Source of the DNA: an uncultured Myxococcales bacterium
GTDB lineage: Bacteria; Myxococcota_A; Bradymonadia; UBA4248
DNA length: 36,231 nt
Direction of reading: 5' to 3'
Assembly (NCBI GenBank): GCA_946415045.1
Contig: CAMKRB010000003.1
Span: forward strand, 1 to 36,231
The number at the start of each line of letters is the position of its first letter. The stretch's first letter is position 1. Below, piece after piece: positions 23,909 to 31,800 of this stretch. The notes beneath the pieces are model-generated. The model was not told the DNA's origin, searched no databases, and saw only the letters and a list, made by a program, of their open reading frames with translations. A program made the translations under genes and the position numbers.

Positions 23909-25423
23909 ATGCAAAGACTGAGCGGTATTATTCGCAAGATTTTGTTTACGTTATTGTTTCTGATTTTACCGACGCTGGCAGTGGCGCAGGATGGTTTGCA
24001 TATCACAGGCATTGACCTTCCCGAAGAGGGTTCAAAAGCCGCCGAAGCACATGTTTCGGTGTATTTTAGTCTACGCAGCAAACAAACGCCTGTCACGGGT
24101 ATTACGAGCGACAATTGCACACTGCAGATCGATGCGAGCCCTGTGGAAATCGTCAAAGCAGAAGTCAAGCAGTTCACAGATGGCGAACGGGGAGTCGGTG
24201 TGTTGTTTGTCATTCCGATTGCCAAGAATTATTCGGAAGAAAGCTTTGGCATTCGTTCAGCACTTGACGGACTGGTTAAGAACCTGAACCGACCAGTAGA
24301 TATGCTGAATGTCGTGACGTACGACACGAATGCGGTCGCTGTAGGCTGGTCGCGGGCAAGCGAATCGGCGTTGTCGCAGGCCATCAATAACATGCAGAAC
24401 AGTGAAGTTCTTGAGCCAAACCTGTTCATGTCATTCCAACCGGCCCTGACCGCACTGCAAAGCTTGCAGAATGTTTCACAGAAATACCTGGTATTCGTCA
24501 GCGATGCCGAAGGTGCCATCGTTGGAGACAGAGACAAGGCCAACAAGCTGATTGGACAATTCACAGATGAGCTGAAGAAGAGCAACATCATGCCAATCGT
24601 GATTGCGTACAGTCCCGATGGCAAAGAGGCCATGATGAACTACACGCTGCTGCAGCGCATGGCTAACAACGTTGGTGGTGCGTTTTATATGGCCGAAGCG
24701 CCGGATCGTTTTCAGCAGGTGATTCAGCGCGATGTGCAGAACTACATCTTCGGTCAGTACATTTATGAAGCCACGCTGAACATGGACGGCAACCACTATC
24801 TTGAGCCGAACAAATACAACGTGGACTTCATCGTGAAGACCTCAAATTCGGAAGACAAGGTGAAGTACAAAATCACATGGCCGGAGCTTTCGAAGAACCG
24901 GATGTGGCTGTGGCTGACGATAATCGGCATTGTGCTGGTAGGCGGCATTGCAGCGGCAGTGATCGTAATCAGCCGGCGCAACAACGAAGAAGAGGACATC
25001 ATCGACGAGGGTCCGCAGGAAGTGTGCTGTTCGACGTGCGGCAAGACGATACCGCAGCAGCTGTATGGATTTAACGGTGAGTTCTGTCTTTCCGGCGGAT
25101 TGCCGGACTGTCCGTATTACAAGATGCCGGATCGCGGAAAGATTCAAATCACGCGAGGGCCGATGGCGGATACGACATTCTTTATCAAGAAGGACATGAC
25201 GACGATTGGATCGTATGCCGAGAATGATATCTATCTGGCCGATAAATCCGTGTCACGCAAGCATGCAGCCATCAAGGCAGACGAAGGCATGCGCTATGAG
25301 ATACGTGATTTTGGTTCATCCAACGGCGTTTACATCAACAACGAGAAGATCGAGCGCAAGTTCCTTCGGGACGGCGATTTGATTCGGTTTGGCACCGTGG
25401 AGACGGTATTCAAACTGAAATAG
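23909..25423 (+). CDS. Membrane-anchored vWA-like / zinc-ribbon / FHA protein
   Basis: The protein has 504 residues. It starts with a signal peptide (to about residue 27, ...TLAVAQ). A von Willebrand A-like domain follows (about 60-290, with LVFVSDAEGA and a DxLNVVTYD strand). Then comes one membrane helix (about 332-353, LWLTIIGIVLVGGIAAAVIVI). A cysteine cluster (CCSTCGK...C...C, about 373-400) looks like a zinc ribbon. A C-terminal FHA domain (about 410-504) has the GS, SRKHA and SSNGVYIN motifs that bind phosphothreonine. The vWA metal site DxSxS is absent: FVIPIAKNYS stands in its place. The predicted topology is periplasmic sensor part, cytoplasmic FHA. It lies just upstream of the injection-system operon but has its own promoter and terminator, so a regulatory link is only suggested by position. 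Confidence 0.8.
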   Translation: MQRLSGIIRKILFTLLFLILPTLAVAQDGLHITGIDLPEEGSKAAEAHVSVYFSLRSKQTPVTGITSDNCTLQIDASPVEIVKAEVKQFTDGERGVGVLFVIPIAKNYSEESFGIRSALDGLVKNLNRPVDMLNVVTYDTNAVAVGWSRASESALSQAINNMQNSEVLEPNLFMSFQPALTALQSLQNVSQKYLVFVSDAEGAIVGDRDKANKLIGQFTDELKKSNIMPIVIAYSPDGKEAMMNYTLLQRMANNVGGAFYMAEAPDRFQQVIQRDVQNYIFGQYIYEATLNMDGNHYLEPNKYNVDFIVKTSNSEDKVKYKITWPELSKNRMWLWLTIIGIVLVGGIAAAVIVISRRNNEEEDIIDEGPQEVCCSTCGKTIPQQLYGFNGEFCLSGGLPDCPYYKMPDRGKIQITRGPMADTTFFIKKDMTTIGSYAENDIYLADKSVSRKHAAIKADEGMRYEIRDFGSSNGVYINNEKIERKFLRDGDLIRFGTVETVFKLK

Positions 25424-25442
25424 CCCAGAGCGCAGAAAAAGA

Positions 25443-25472
25443 CCGGGTTCATCGTGAGCCCGGTTTTTTTTT
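25443..25472 (+). terminator. Terminator after the vWA-FHA gene
   Basis: CCGGGTTCA-TCG-TGAGCCCGG forms a 9-bp stem (one G-T pair), followed by nine T residues. Confidence 0.9.
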
Positions 25473-25589
25473 AACAACAAATGATGTGAATGCGTGACAA
25501 GATTACGCAGACGTTATACAGTATAAGGTATGTATTTGGGCATTGTGCCTGTTTATGAACGCAATCTTCTGCGTGGCGGAAGATTTTCA

Positions 25590-25976
25590 ATGGGAAAAGA
25601 AGCAATGGCATTTCAGACCGAGTTTCAGTTTACACTTCCAAAAGGTTATGTGGACAAGGACGGCAATCTTCATCGCGAAGGCGTGATGCGTCTTGCGACG
25701 GCGAAGGACGAAATAGCCCCTCTGCAGGATTATCGTGTACAGGCCAACCGTGCGTATCTCGTCATCATTTTATTAAGCCGCGTCATCACCAAGCTTGGTA
25801 CGCTTCGCATGATCACACCGAACATCATTGAAGAGCTGTTCAGCTCGGATTTGGCATATCTGCAGGAATTTTACCGCAAGATCAATGAAGAAGGCAGCGC
25901 ATCGATCAAGGTGACATGTCCGGCATGCAAACACGAATTTGAAGTGGATATGGGGACAGGCCTGGGGGGGTATTAA
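25590..25976 (+). CDS. Phage-tail-like assembly chaperone of the injection system
   Basis: This protein of about 128 residues (123 if the ATG at 25605 is used) begins MAFQTEFQFTLPKGYVDKDGNLHREGVMRLATAKDEI, the pattern of the 'phage tail assembly' proteins that open many contractile injection clusters. It ends in a CPACKHEF cysteine pair and GTGLGGY. Such proteins are thought to help assemble the tail around the tape measure and are usually not in the finished particle. GCGGA precedes 25590 and GGAAAAGAAG precedes 25605; the frame is open to 25530 but that leader is not typical. The last codons contain a run of seven G directly before the stop, the proposed frameshift site that would extend it into the DUF6760-like ORF. 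Confidence 0.8.
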   Translation: MGKEAMAFQTEFQFTLPKGYVDKDGNLHREGVMRLATAKDEIAPLQDYRVQANRAYLVIILLSRVITKLGTLRMITPNIIEELFSSDLAYLQEFYRKINEEGSASIKVTCPACKHEFEVDMGTGLGGY

Positions 25977-26010
25977 GCTACCCCCTTGATAAGCTTTATC
26001 AGGAGGTAGC
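25964..26010 (+). promoter_or_regulatory. Candidate programmed -1 ribosomal frameshift signal
   Basis: G GGG GGG (25964-25970) is in the correct X XXY YYZ phase for the upstream gene. A 6-base spacer that contains the stop codon follows. Then comes a stem-loop: GCTACC (25977-25982), CC (25984-25985) and TGATAA (25987-25992) pair with TTATCA (25996-26001), GG (26002-26003) and GGTAGC (26005-26010), with one mismatch, one bulge and a 3-base loop. Heptamer, spacer and stem match known -1 sites. Confidence 0.75.
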
Positions 26011-26137
26011 GTATATCGCTTATCACTTCCATTGGGCGATAGACGACATCCTCAATATGGAGCATAAAGAGCGCCAGGTCTGGATTCGCGAGATTTCCGA
26101 GATCAACAAGGAAATCAACGAAAGCCGGGGTGGCTAA
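25970..26137 (+). CDS. DUF6760-like ORF without start codon, probably a -1 frameshift extension
   Basis: The open frame encodes 55 residues: VLS, then PLDKLYQEVAYIAYHFHW and DDILNMEHKERQVWIREI, ending ESRGG. The order PLDxLYxEVAYIAYHFHW...I..LEHxER..W..EI resembles DUF6760, a short family I associate with injection-system clusters. Between the preceding in-frame stop at 25940-25942 and the conserved segment there is no ATG, GTG or TTG, so it cannot start on its own in the usual way. A -1 shift at 25964-25970 would produce a fusion of about 177 to 182 residues with the upstream chaperone. The alternative is a one-base homopolymer error in the assembly, which would merge or separate the frames. 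The sheath gene follows after 57 bp. Confidence 0.75.
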   Translation, partial: VLSYPLDKLYQEVAYIAYHFHWAIDDILNMEHKERQVWIREISEINKEINESRGG

Positions 26138-26194
26138 CAAAGCGTCAAAGCGGGCGCGGGTTTAGTTCATGCAATAGTCGATGCAGAGGTAAAG

Positions 26195-27943
26195 ATGGCT
26201 AAGATCAGACTGCCGGGTGTATATTTTGAAGACAATCCAAAAGTAGAGCGCGAGATATCACTGGGGGAAACGGGAGTACCCGCGTTTATTGGCGTTGCCA
26301 GCCGTGGCCCGCTCAACGAGCCGGTGGTAATCCAAAGTGTCCAGCAGTTTCGAAGGTTTTTTGGAGAACCAGTAGAAGGCAGCTATCTGTATTCGAGTGT
26401 ATGGGGATTTTTCATGAACGGCGGGACGCGCTGTCATGTCATCCGCATCGCGCACGTATTCCGCAACGGCAAAGCAGAGCTGGCGCGTAAAGCCCGCTAC
26501 GAGCTTCTGGATGCATCGGGCTATCCCACACTGGAAGTCCTCGCCCACAGCGAGGGAAACTGGGGAAATGCAGTCAACATCCAGGTCTCATATCCCGAAG
26601 AATCGCGCGTCCACACGTTCATCACGCTCGATCTAGTGCCCGGATCCCACATGATCACGCTTCAGTCGACCCGCGGCATTGAACGCGGAATGCTGCTCAA
26701 GCTGTCGGACGGCGAGAATCAGAAATTCGTGACCGTAGAAAGGGTACGAGGAAATGAAATCTATTGGCGCGATGAGATCGATTGTGGCTTCCGATCTGTA
26801 TCCCCAACGTATGTCGACAGCGTCGAATTCGATTTACGCGTGAGCGAGGGCAAACGGGTAGAAAGATTCAACGGCGTTTCACTTGGCCGATGGTCGTCGC
26901 GCAACGTTGCGCGAGTTGTTGCACAGGATTCGGAACTCATCCGTGTAAACATTCTTTCGGACGGCAAGTACGAACAATACCCGGAGCAAACCAAACAGAT
27001 TCAGCTGCGCGGCGGTCGTGATGGTCTTGCCGGCATCACCCCCGACGATATCATCGGATACAACAACGGTCCGAGCGCCCGGTATGGCCTTGGCGTACTC
27101 GAATCGAACGAAGAAATCGATCTGGTCTGCGTCCCGGATTTGCAGTACTGCTTGGATCATTGTGAAGCATTCCGCAGCAGCCGCGATATGATCGGTGTAC
27201 AGACAGCGATTTTAAACCACTGCGAACGCATGGGCGACAGATTCGCGATACTCGATATGCCTCGCGATATCAAATACGAGCAAACCTATGACTATCGAAT
27301 GAAATTCGAATCGTCTTATGGAGCGCTGTACTATCCGTGGCTTATCATCAGCGATGACGGCAAAACGAAGTCTGTGCCACCATGCGGATTTTTGGCGGGT
27401 TTGTATGCGAAATGTGACCGTACAGAAGGCGTCTTTCGTGCGCCGGCAAATGTCGAGCTTCAGGGCGTATCATCACTGCACACGAATCTTGACGAAGGCC
27501 AGCTCACCGAACTGAATGAAAAAGGCGTGAACTGTATCCGTCAGTTTATGGCACGTGGCATTCGTCCATGGGGCGCCCGCAGCCTGACCAATGAACGCGA
27601 CTGGCGTTACCTGATGTCACGGCGAGTATTTTGTGCTGTAAAGCGTGCGATATATGAGAACACGCAGTGGGTGGTATTTGAAATCAACAACCAGGAACTT
27701 CGGGATCGGGTGAAAGACATGCTCGTCGATTTTCTTGGGAAATTGTGGGCGGCCGGGTATTTCCCCGGCAAAGTCCAGAAAGACGCATTTTTTGTGACAT
27801 GCGACAAGACGAACAACGACACCGAAGAAGGTGAGCAAGGAAAGATCACAATCGATGTCGGCATCGCCATCAGCCAGCCACTGGAATATCTTGTGATCAG
27901 TTTCGAGCACAAGATAGAGGAAGCGCAAAGCGTCGGCGTATAA
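26195..27943 (+). CDS. Contractile sheath protein of the injection system
   Basis: This 582-residue protein polymerises around the inner tube and contracts to drive it out. The N-terminus (RLPGVYFED, TGVPAFIGVASRGPLNEPVVIQSVQQFRRFFGEP) and the C-terminal domain (IRPWGARSLTNERDWRYLMSRRVFCAVKRAI, LVDFLGKLWAAGYFPG, DVGIAISQPLEYLVISFEHK) are those of T4 gp18/Pvc2-4-type sheaths. The middle (about residues 100-280) is the variable surface domain. AGAGGTAAAG precedes the ATG. Only one sheath gene is present, whereas Photorhabdus-type systems encode three. Confidence 0.93.
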   Translation: MAKIRLPGVYFEDNPKVEREISLGETGVPAFIGVASRGPLNEPVVIQSVQQFRRFFGEPVEGSYLYSSVWGFFMNGGTRCHVIRIAHVFRNGKAELARKARYELLDASGYPTLEVLAHSEGNWGNAVNIQVSYPEESRVHTFITLDLVPGSHMITLQSTRGIERGMLLKLSDGENQKFVTVERVRGNEIYWRDEIDCGFRSVSPTYVDSVEFDLRVSEGKRVERFNGVSLGRWSSRNVARVVAQDSELIRVNILSDGKYEQYPEQTKQIQLRGGRDGLAGITPDDIIGYNNGPSARYGLGVLESNEEIDLVCVPDLQYCLDHCEAFRSSRDMIGVQTAILNHCERMGDRFAILDMPRDIKYEQTYDYRMKFESSYGALYYPWLIISDDGKTKSVPPCGFLAGLYAKCDRTEGVFRAPANVELQGVSSLHTNLDEGQLTELNEKGVNCIRQFMARGIRPWGARSLTNERDWRYLMSRRVFCAVKRAIYENTQWVVFEINNQELRDRVKDMLVDFLGKLWAAGYFPGKVQKDAFFVTCDKTNNDTEEGEQGKITIDVGIAISQPLEYLVISFEHKIEEAQSVGV

Positions 27944-28054
27944 CCCCGGACCGGCGCAGCAAGCGCCGGCAATCAGGGACGTCAGGAAGAGCCGGTTACA
28001 CCATCCGAAGGCATGGAAGCCATGTATATTCAGTGATATAAAGGATGGTGAACC
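27944..28054 (+). promoter_or_regulatory. Structured leader between sheath and tube genes
   Basis: CCGGCGC-AGCAA-GCGCCGG lies just after the sheath stop. Further on, CACCATCC (27999-28006) pairs perfectly with GGATGGTG (28043-28050) around an inner CATGG-AAG-CCATG hairpin (28012-28024). GGATGGTG would be the ribosome site of the small ORF at 28055, so the fold could hide it. Confidence 0.4.
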
Positions 28055-28408
28055 ATGAATTGTTATCAGCCGGATGTGCCAAAGTTGTCACACCCGAAAA
28101 CGGGCTTCAGGAAGGAGTTCGTAATGGGGACAGGATTCCCCAAGAAGCGAAAACGGCGTGCGGGCAGAAACCGCGCGAAACAAGGTATAGCAAAAGGATC
28201 CGATGTGTCACAATTGACACAACACTTGGATTTGAATTTGCATATCGGAGTGGAAGGTATTTTTGGGAAAAGCAATCCCAGTAAACACAATGCTGTAAGA
28301 GCAGTAGCTGCAATCCTCAGGAGGACGGTATGGACAAGGCACCTTTGGGATCATTTGGATTTAGAGTATCGCTTGGCGGTGGAGATTTGTCATTATTCCA
28401 GGAAGTGA
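28055..28408 (+). CDS. Doubtful small basic ORF between sheath and tube
   Basis: The 117-residue frame (94 residues from a second start at 28124) has Shine-Dalgarno-like sequences before both ATGs (AAGGATGG, GGAAGGAG). From 28124 the product begins MGTGFPKKRKRRAGRNRAK, a strongly basic stretch resembling a eukaryotic nuclear-localisation signal. Against it, no family is recognised, the last 79 bases overlap the tube gene in another frame, and a second frame (28045-28284) is also open. It could be a small cargo or accessory protein, or chance. Otherwise the 27944-28329 gap holds only the hairpins noted and the inverted repeat GTGTCA-CAAT-TGACAC (about 28204-28219). Confidence 0.25.
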   Translation: MNCYQPDVPKLSHPKTGFRKEFVMGTGFPKKRKRRAGRNRAKQGIAKGSDVSQLTQHLDLNLHIGVEGIFGKSNPSKHNAVRAVAAILRRTVWTRHLWDHLDLEYRLAVEICHYSRK

Positions 28409-28749
28409 GTGGCCTGGGCGTACAGATCAATGTGAAGGATCAGCCGGAAGGCGGTATGAATTTTAGTTCGCACAAAGTGCTGGACAATGCGACGTTTAAC
28501 GATGTGACGCTGAAGCGTGGTCTGATTGGCCCGGAGATGTTCAGCTGGATCAACGACGTGGTAGCAGGTAACATTCAGCGCCGCGCGGTGAAGATTGAAG
28601 TACTGGACGACAAAGGGAAACCGGCCAAAACGTTTATTTGTATGAATGCCATTCCAGTGAAATGGGATGGTCCGACGCTTAATGTCATGCAGGATGCGAT
28701 TGCCACCGAAACACTCGTAATCGCCATTGAAGGTCTGTCGGTTAGCTAA
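28330..28749 (+). CDS. Inner tube protein of the injection system
   Basis: This 139-residue protein belongs to the T4 gp19/Hcp-like tube family (MDKAPLGSFGFRVSLGGGDLSLFQEVSGLGV, YEGGxN-type EGGMNFSSHK, VTLKRGL, DDKGKPAKTFICMNAIPVKWDGPTLN, ETLVIAIEGL). Its hexamers stack into the tube ejected by sheath contraction. AGGAGG lies directly upstream of the ATG. Only one tube gene is found; other systems often have two, the second being the baseplate-proximal ring. Confidence 0.92.
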   Translation: MDKAPLGSFGFRVSLGGGDLSLFQEVSGLGVQINVKDQPEGGMNFSSHKVLDNATFNDVTLKRGLIGPEMFSWINDVVAGNIQRRAVKIEVLDDKGKPAKTFICMNAIPVKWDGPTLNVMQDAIATETLVIAIEGLSVS

Positions 28750-28858
28750 ATCAAAGAGCGAACCAGCACCGTAGTTAGTCCCGACAGTTGCGGAAGCGAT
28801 CCCGACGGGAAGGGTTATAAACGGCCCCAGAAATGGGCACAGCAAGTGGAGATGAACG

Positions 28859-31800
28859 ATGTCAAACAGCAGGCATCCAGATATAGAAAATGGGACGGTT
28901 GGTCGCATCCTCCGTCGCATGACCCTGGCGACGCTGGGGTTAGATGCGATGGACGGGGTGTCCGAGCAATCGTTCGACGTGATAGACAAGGCAGATTCAT
29001 TTGCTGAACGCCTGATGGGCGGGATGTCAAGTGTATTGCCCAAGATTCATACCGAATACATGGAAAGCCGTGCGACAGGTCTGGTCGATCACATTCTGAC
29101 CGGCATGACGGGGTTAAATGGCCCCAAGAGTGCGACAGATCTTGGAGACTGGCAGTACTGGTTGGATGCAGCGCTTCTGATGCTCTTTGATGAAGAAGAG
29201 GATGAGGATGAAGCTGTGTATGCATCAGCCGGCAAAGTGGCGCACGCAGCAAAGAATACGCAGCAGGTTCGAAGCGCAGCGATGCAGCAGGCATTGCGTG
29301 AACGCGTTGTTGCACTGAAGAATTCAGGGATCAAACCGTCGATGCTTCAGGCATTGTCGAATGATCAGAAACGTGCTGTGATCAGCCAGCTCAATGCAGC
29401 CCGGAAAGCAACCGCAGAGCATACCTCCGAAGCCAGCAAATTCGCCGGACAAAAGGATGCAGATTCGCGCATTGCCGCCGAACTGAGCAACAATATTAAC
29501 GTTAATGGTGCACAGCAGTTTGCAGACAGCATCAAGGCCAGCCTGTTTGGCGACAGCCAGGCAGAAAGCGCGCTGTTTGCGAGCACATTGCTCAACGTGG
29601 TCAAAGAAGCCTCGAATCACCGCAGCATTGATACAGCTGCGAGCAAAATCGAACGCATCTATGGTCAGAATGCACAGAATTCGCACCAGACATTTGTATC
29701 GCACATTGCAGACAAGGCAGCATCCGTATCCGCCAGTCTGAACGATGCAAAGCAAATTGGTGTGCCAGCCGAACACCGTGCCGAAGCAATGCGTCTTGCC
29801 GAAAACTGGACAGAGGCAGTTGCCGGTCTGAATGCGTCTGGAAAAGTCGAAACAGCAAGCGTCCGCCGCATGCTGACGACGATCGATGCGTTGGAGCGCA
29901 TTGGTGCCGTTACCCGTGAACAGGCTCATGAAATCCGCAATGCCGGTCAGAGCTATGCCCGCCACATTCTCGCCGAAGAAGTATCGCGCGACATCACAAC
30001 GATTGCCGGCCGCATTGAACAGATGGTGGGCCGTGTATCGGATGTTGCCGGCACAGAAATGGTATCGCACCGTGCAATCACCTATACGGGCAACACTCCG
30101 AACGTCGAAGCCATCCAGATTCTCAGGAATTCGGTTGCAGCAATCAGCGACAAACTCGGTTCGCTGTCCGAAACCGTTGCATCCAAAGTATTGTCAGACG
30201 GTGAGACAGCCGCGACGATGCGTTGGCAGCGCGCAGCAGAACGCTTCACGCGTATGCAGGGCATTTCTGATGACGTCGATCGCGTGCTTCTGCGCGACAT
30301 CATCGAATCTGCCGAAGCTCTTGGCAGCACCGGTGTTGTATCCGCAGGCATGGTCAAAAGCATTGTCAGCATTCCTGCTCAGATCCAGAGCCAGAATCAG
30401 ACACCTGCAGCGGTGTCCTCCATCGCAGCAGCACAGAGCAGCAATGTCTCTGCATCCCAGAGCCGTTCTGTTCAGACCATTCTCAATGGCCGCGAAGCCG
30501 ACAAATACATCCAAAATTCTGCAATCCAGATGCTCAGCCGTATTTCAAGCCGCGTCGAAGCATCCGTGAATACACTCGCAGACGAAATCACAGCATCCGG
30601 CATCCTGCGTCCGCAGCAGGCCGAATCATTCGTTTCGGATATCCGCCGTATTGCAGCACAGGGTAAAACTGCAGCTGCAACAGATTCGCTTTCGGTTATC
30701 GAGACCTCCTCGATCATCGAATCCCTCAGTGAAAAACTCGATCAGTTTGCACAGTTCACGGCGCGCAACGTCGTTGAACAGGGCTATGATGAGCTCACCG
30801 GTGAAACACCTGCATTCGTATCCACCAGCGAAACAGCCGCACAGTCTGAGAACGTCAGTGCAAGTGCTGCAATGAACGCAGCCGCAGTTTCCTCGGTACG
30901 TGAGCTGCAGGTCGCTTTACAGAAAGCCCAGCAGACAGCCCAGGCTCAGATTCGCTCGTTTGTCGAAACACAGCAGGCATCCGCAAAGCAGGCCGAAAGC
31001 CGCAAATTCTTCGAAGCACTTGCATCCGCAAATACTGTCGAAGCCATGGTGAAAGCCCAGAATGCGCTGTCAGCCCATCTGTCGGCAGAACAGCAGTCGC
31101 AGCTCAAGCAGACAATCGAAGCCGTTCGCAGCAGTGAAGCGCATCTCGAGAACGTCAGCCGTCAAATCCGCATGATCGAAAATGCGGTCAAACTCTCAGG
31201 CGATCTCAAGAATGTACTGAACAGCGGCATCCATACAACAGCGCAGACACTTGCAAACCGTCCGCAGACCGGCAGCGTCATCAGCGCTCCCGTGATGCTC
31301 AGCGATGTCCGCGTCAATGGCGACTATCTTGCATCACTCGGCCAGACACTGGCATCCTATGCAAGAATCCGCAATGAGTTTGCCAAGGTTCAGAGTGGCT
31401 CAACATCGTTGTTAAGCGGCATGGATGTATCCCGTCTCGACAAAATGCTCTCCATCGTCAGCCCGGTTTCTTCCCGGAATGTGGCGCAGGATCAGAAATT
31501 GTCAGGATTTGCAGGCATTCAGGCAGCAGCATCCATGGATACACTGCGCAAGATCCATGGCCGTACAGATCACCAGAATCTGAGCATCTCTGCAGCAGAT
31601 GCGGATTTGGTCAAGCAGTATGCAGCCATCGGAAACTTGGATATGGTCTATCAAATTGCCAATGAAGCCGGCCATTCGGCATCATCGGTATCCGAGAGCA
31701 CCGAACTGACAGGCAACACCGAACTGACGCGTTTGTTCAACACGCTTTCGGCACAGCCGGAACTTGCCAGACGCATTGCTGAAATGGCAGCAACCGGCAA

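Noticed and set aside
25964-25970. Simple sequencing error in the G run as the sole explanation for the two frames
   Set aside because: It remains possible, but the correct heptamer phase, the 6-base spacer and the strong stem would then be coincidence, and the upstream protein ends normally at its own stop.
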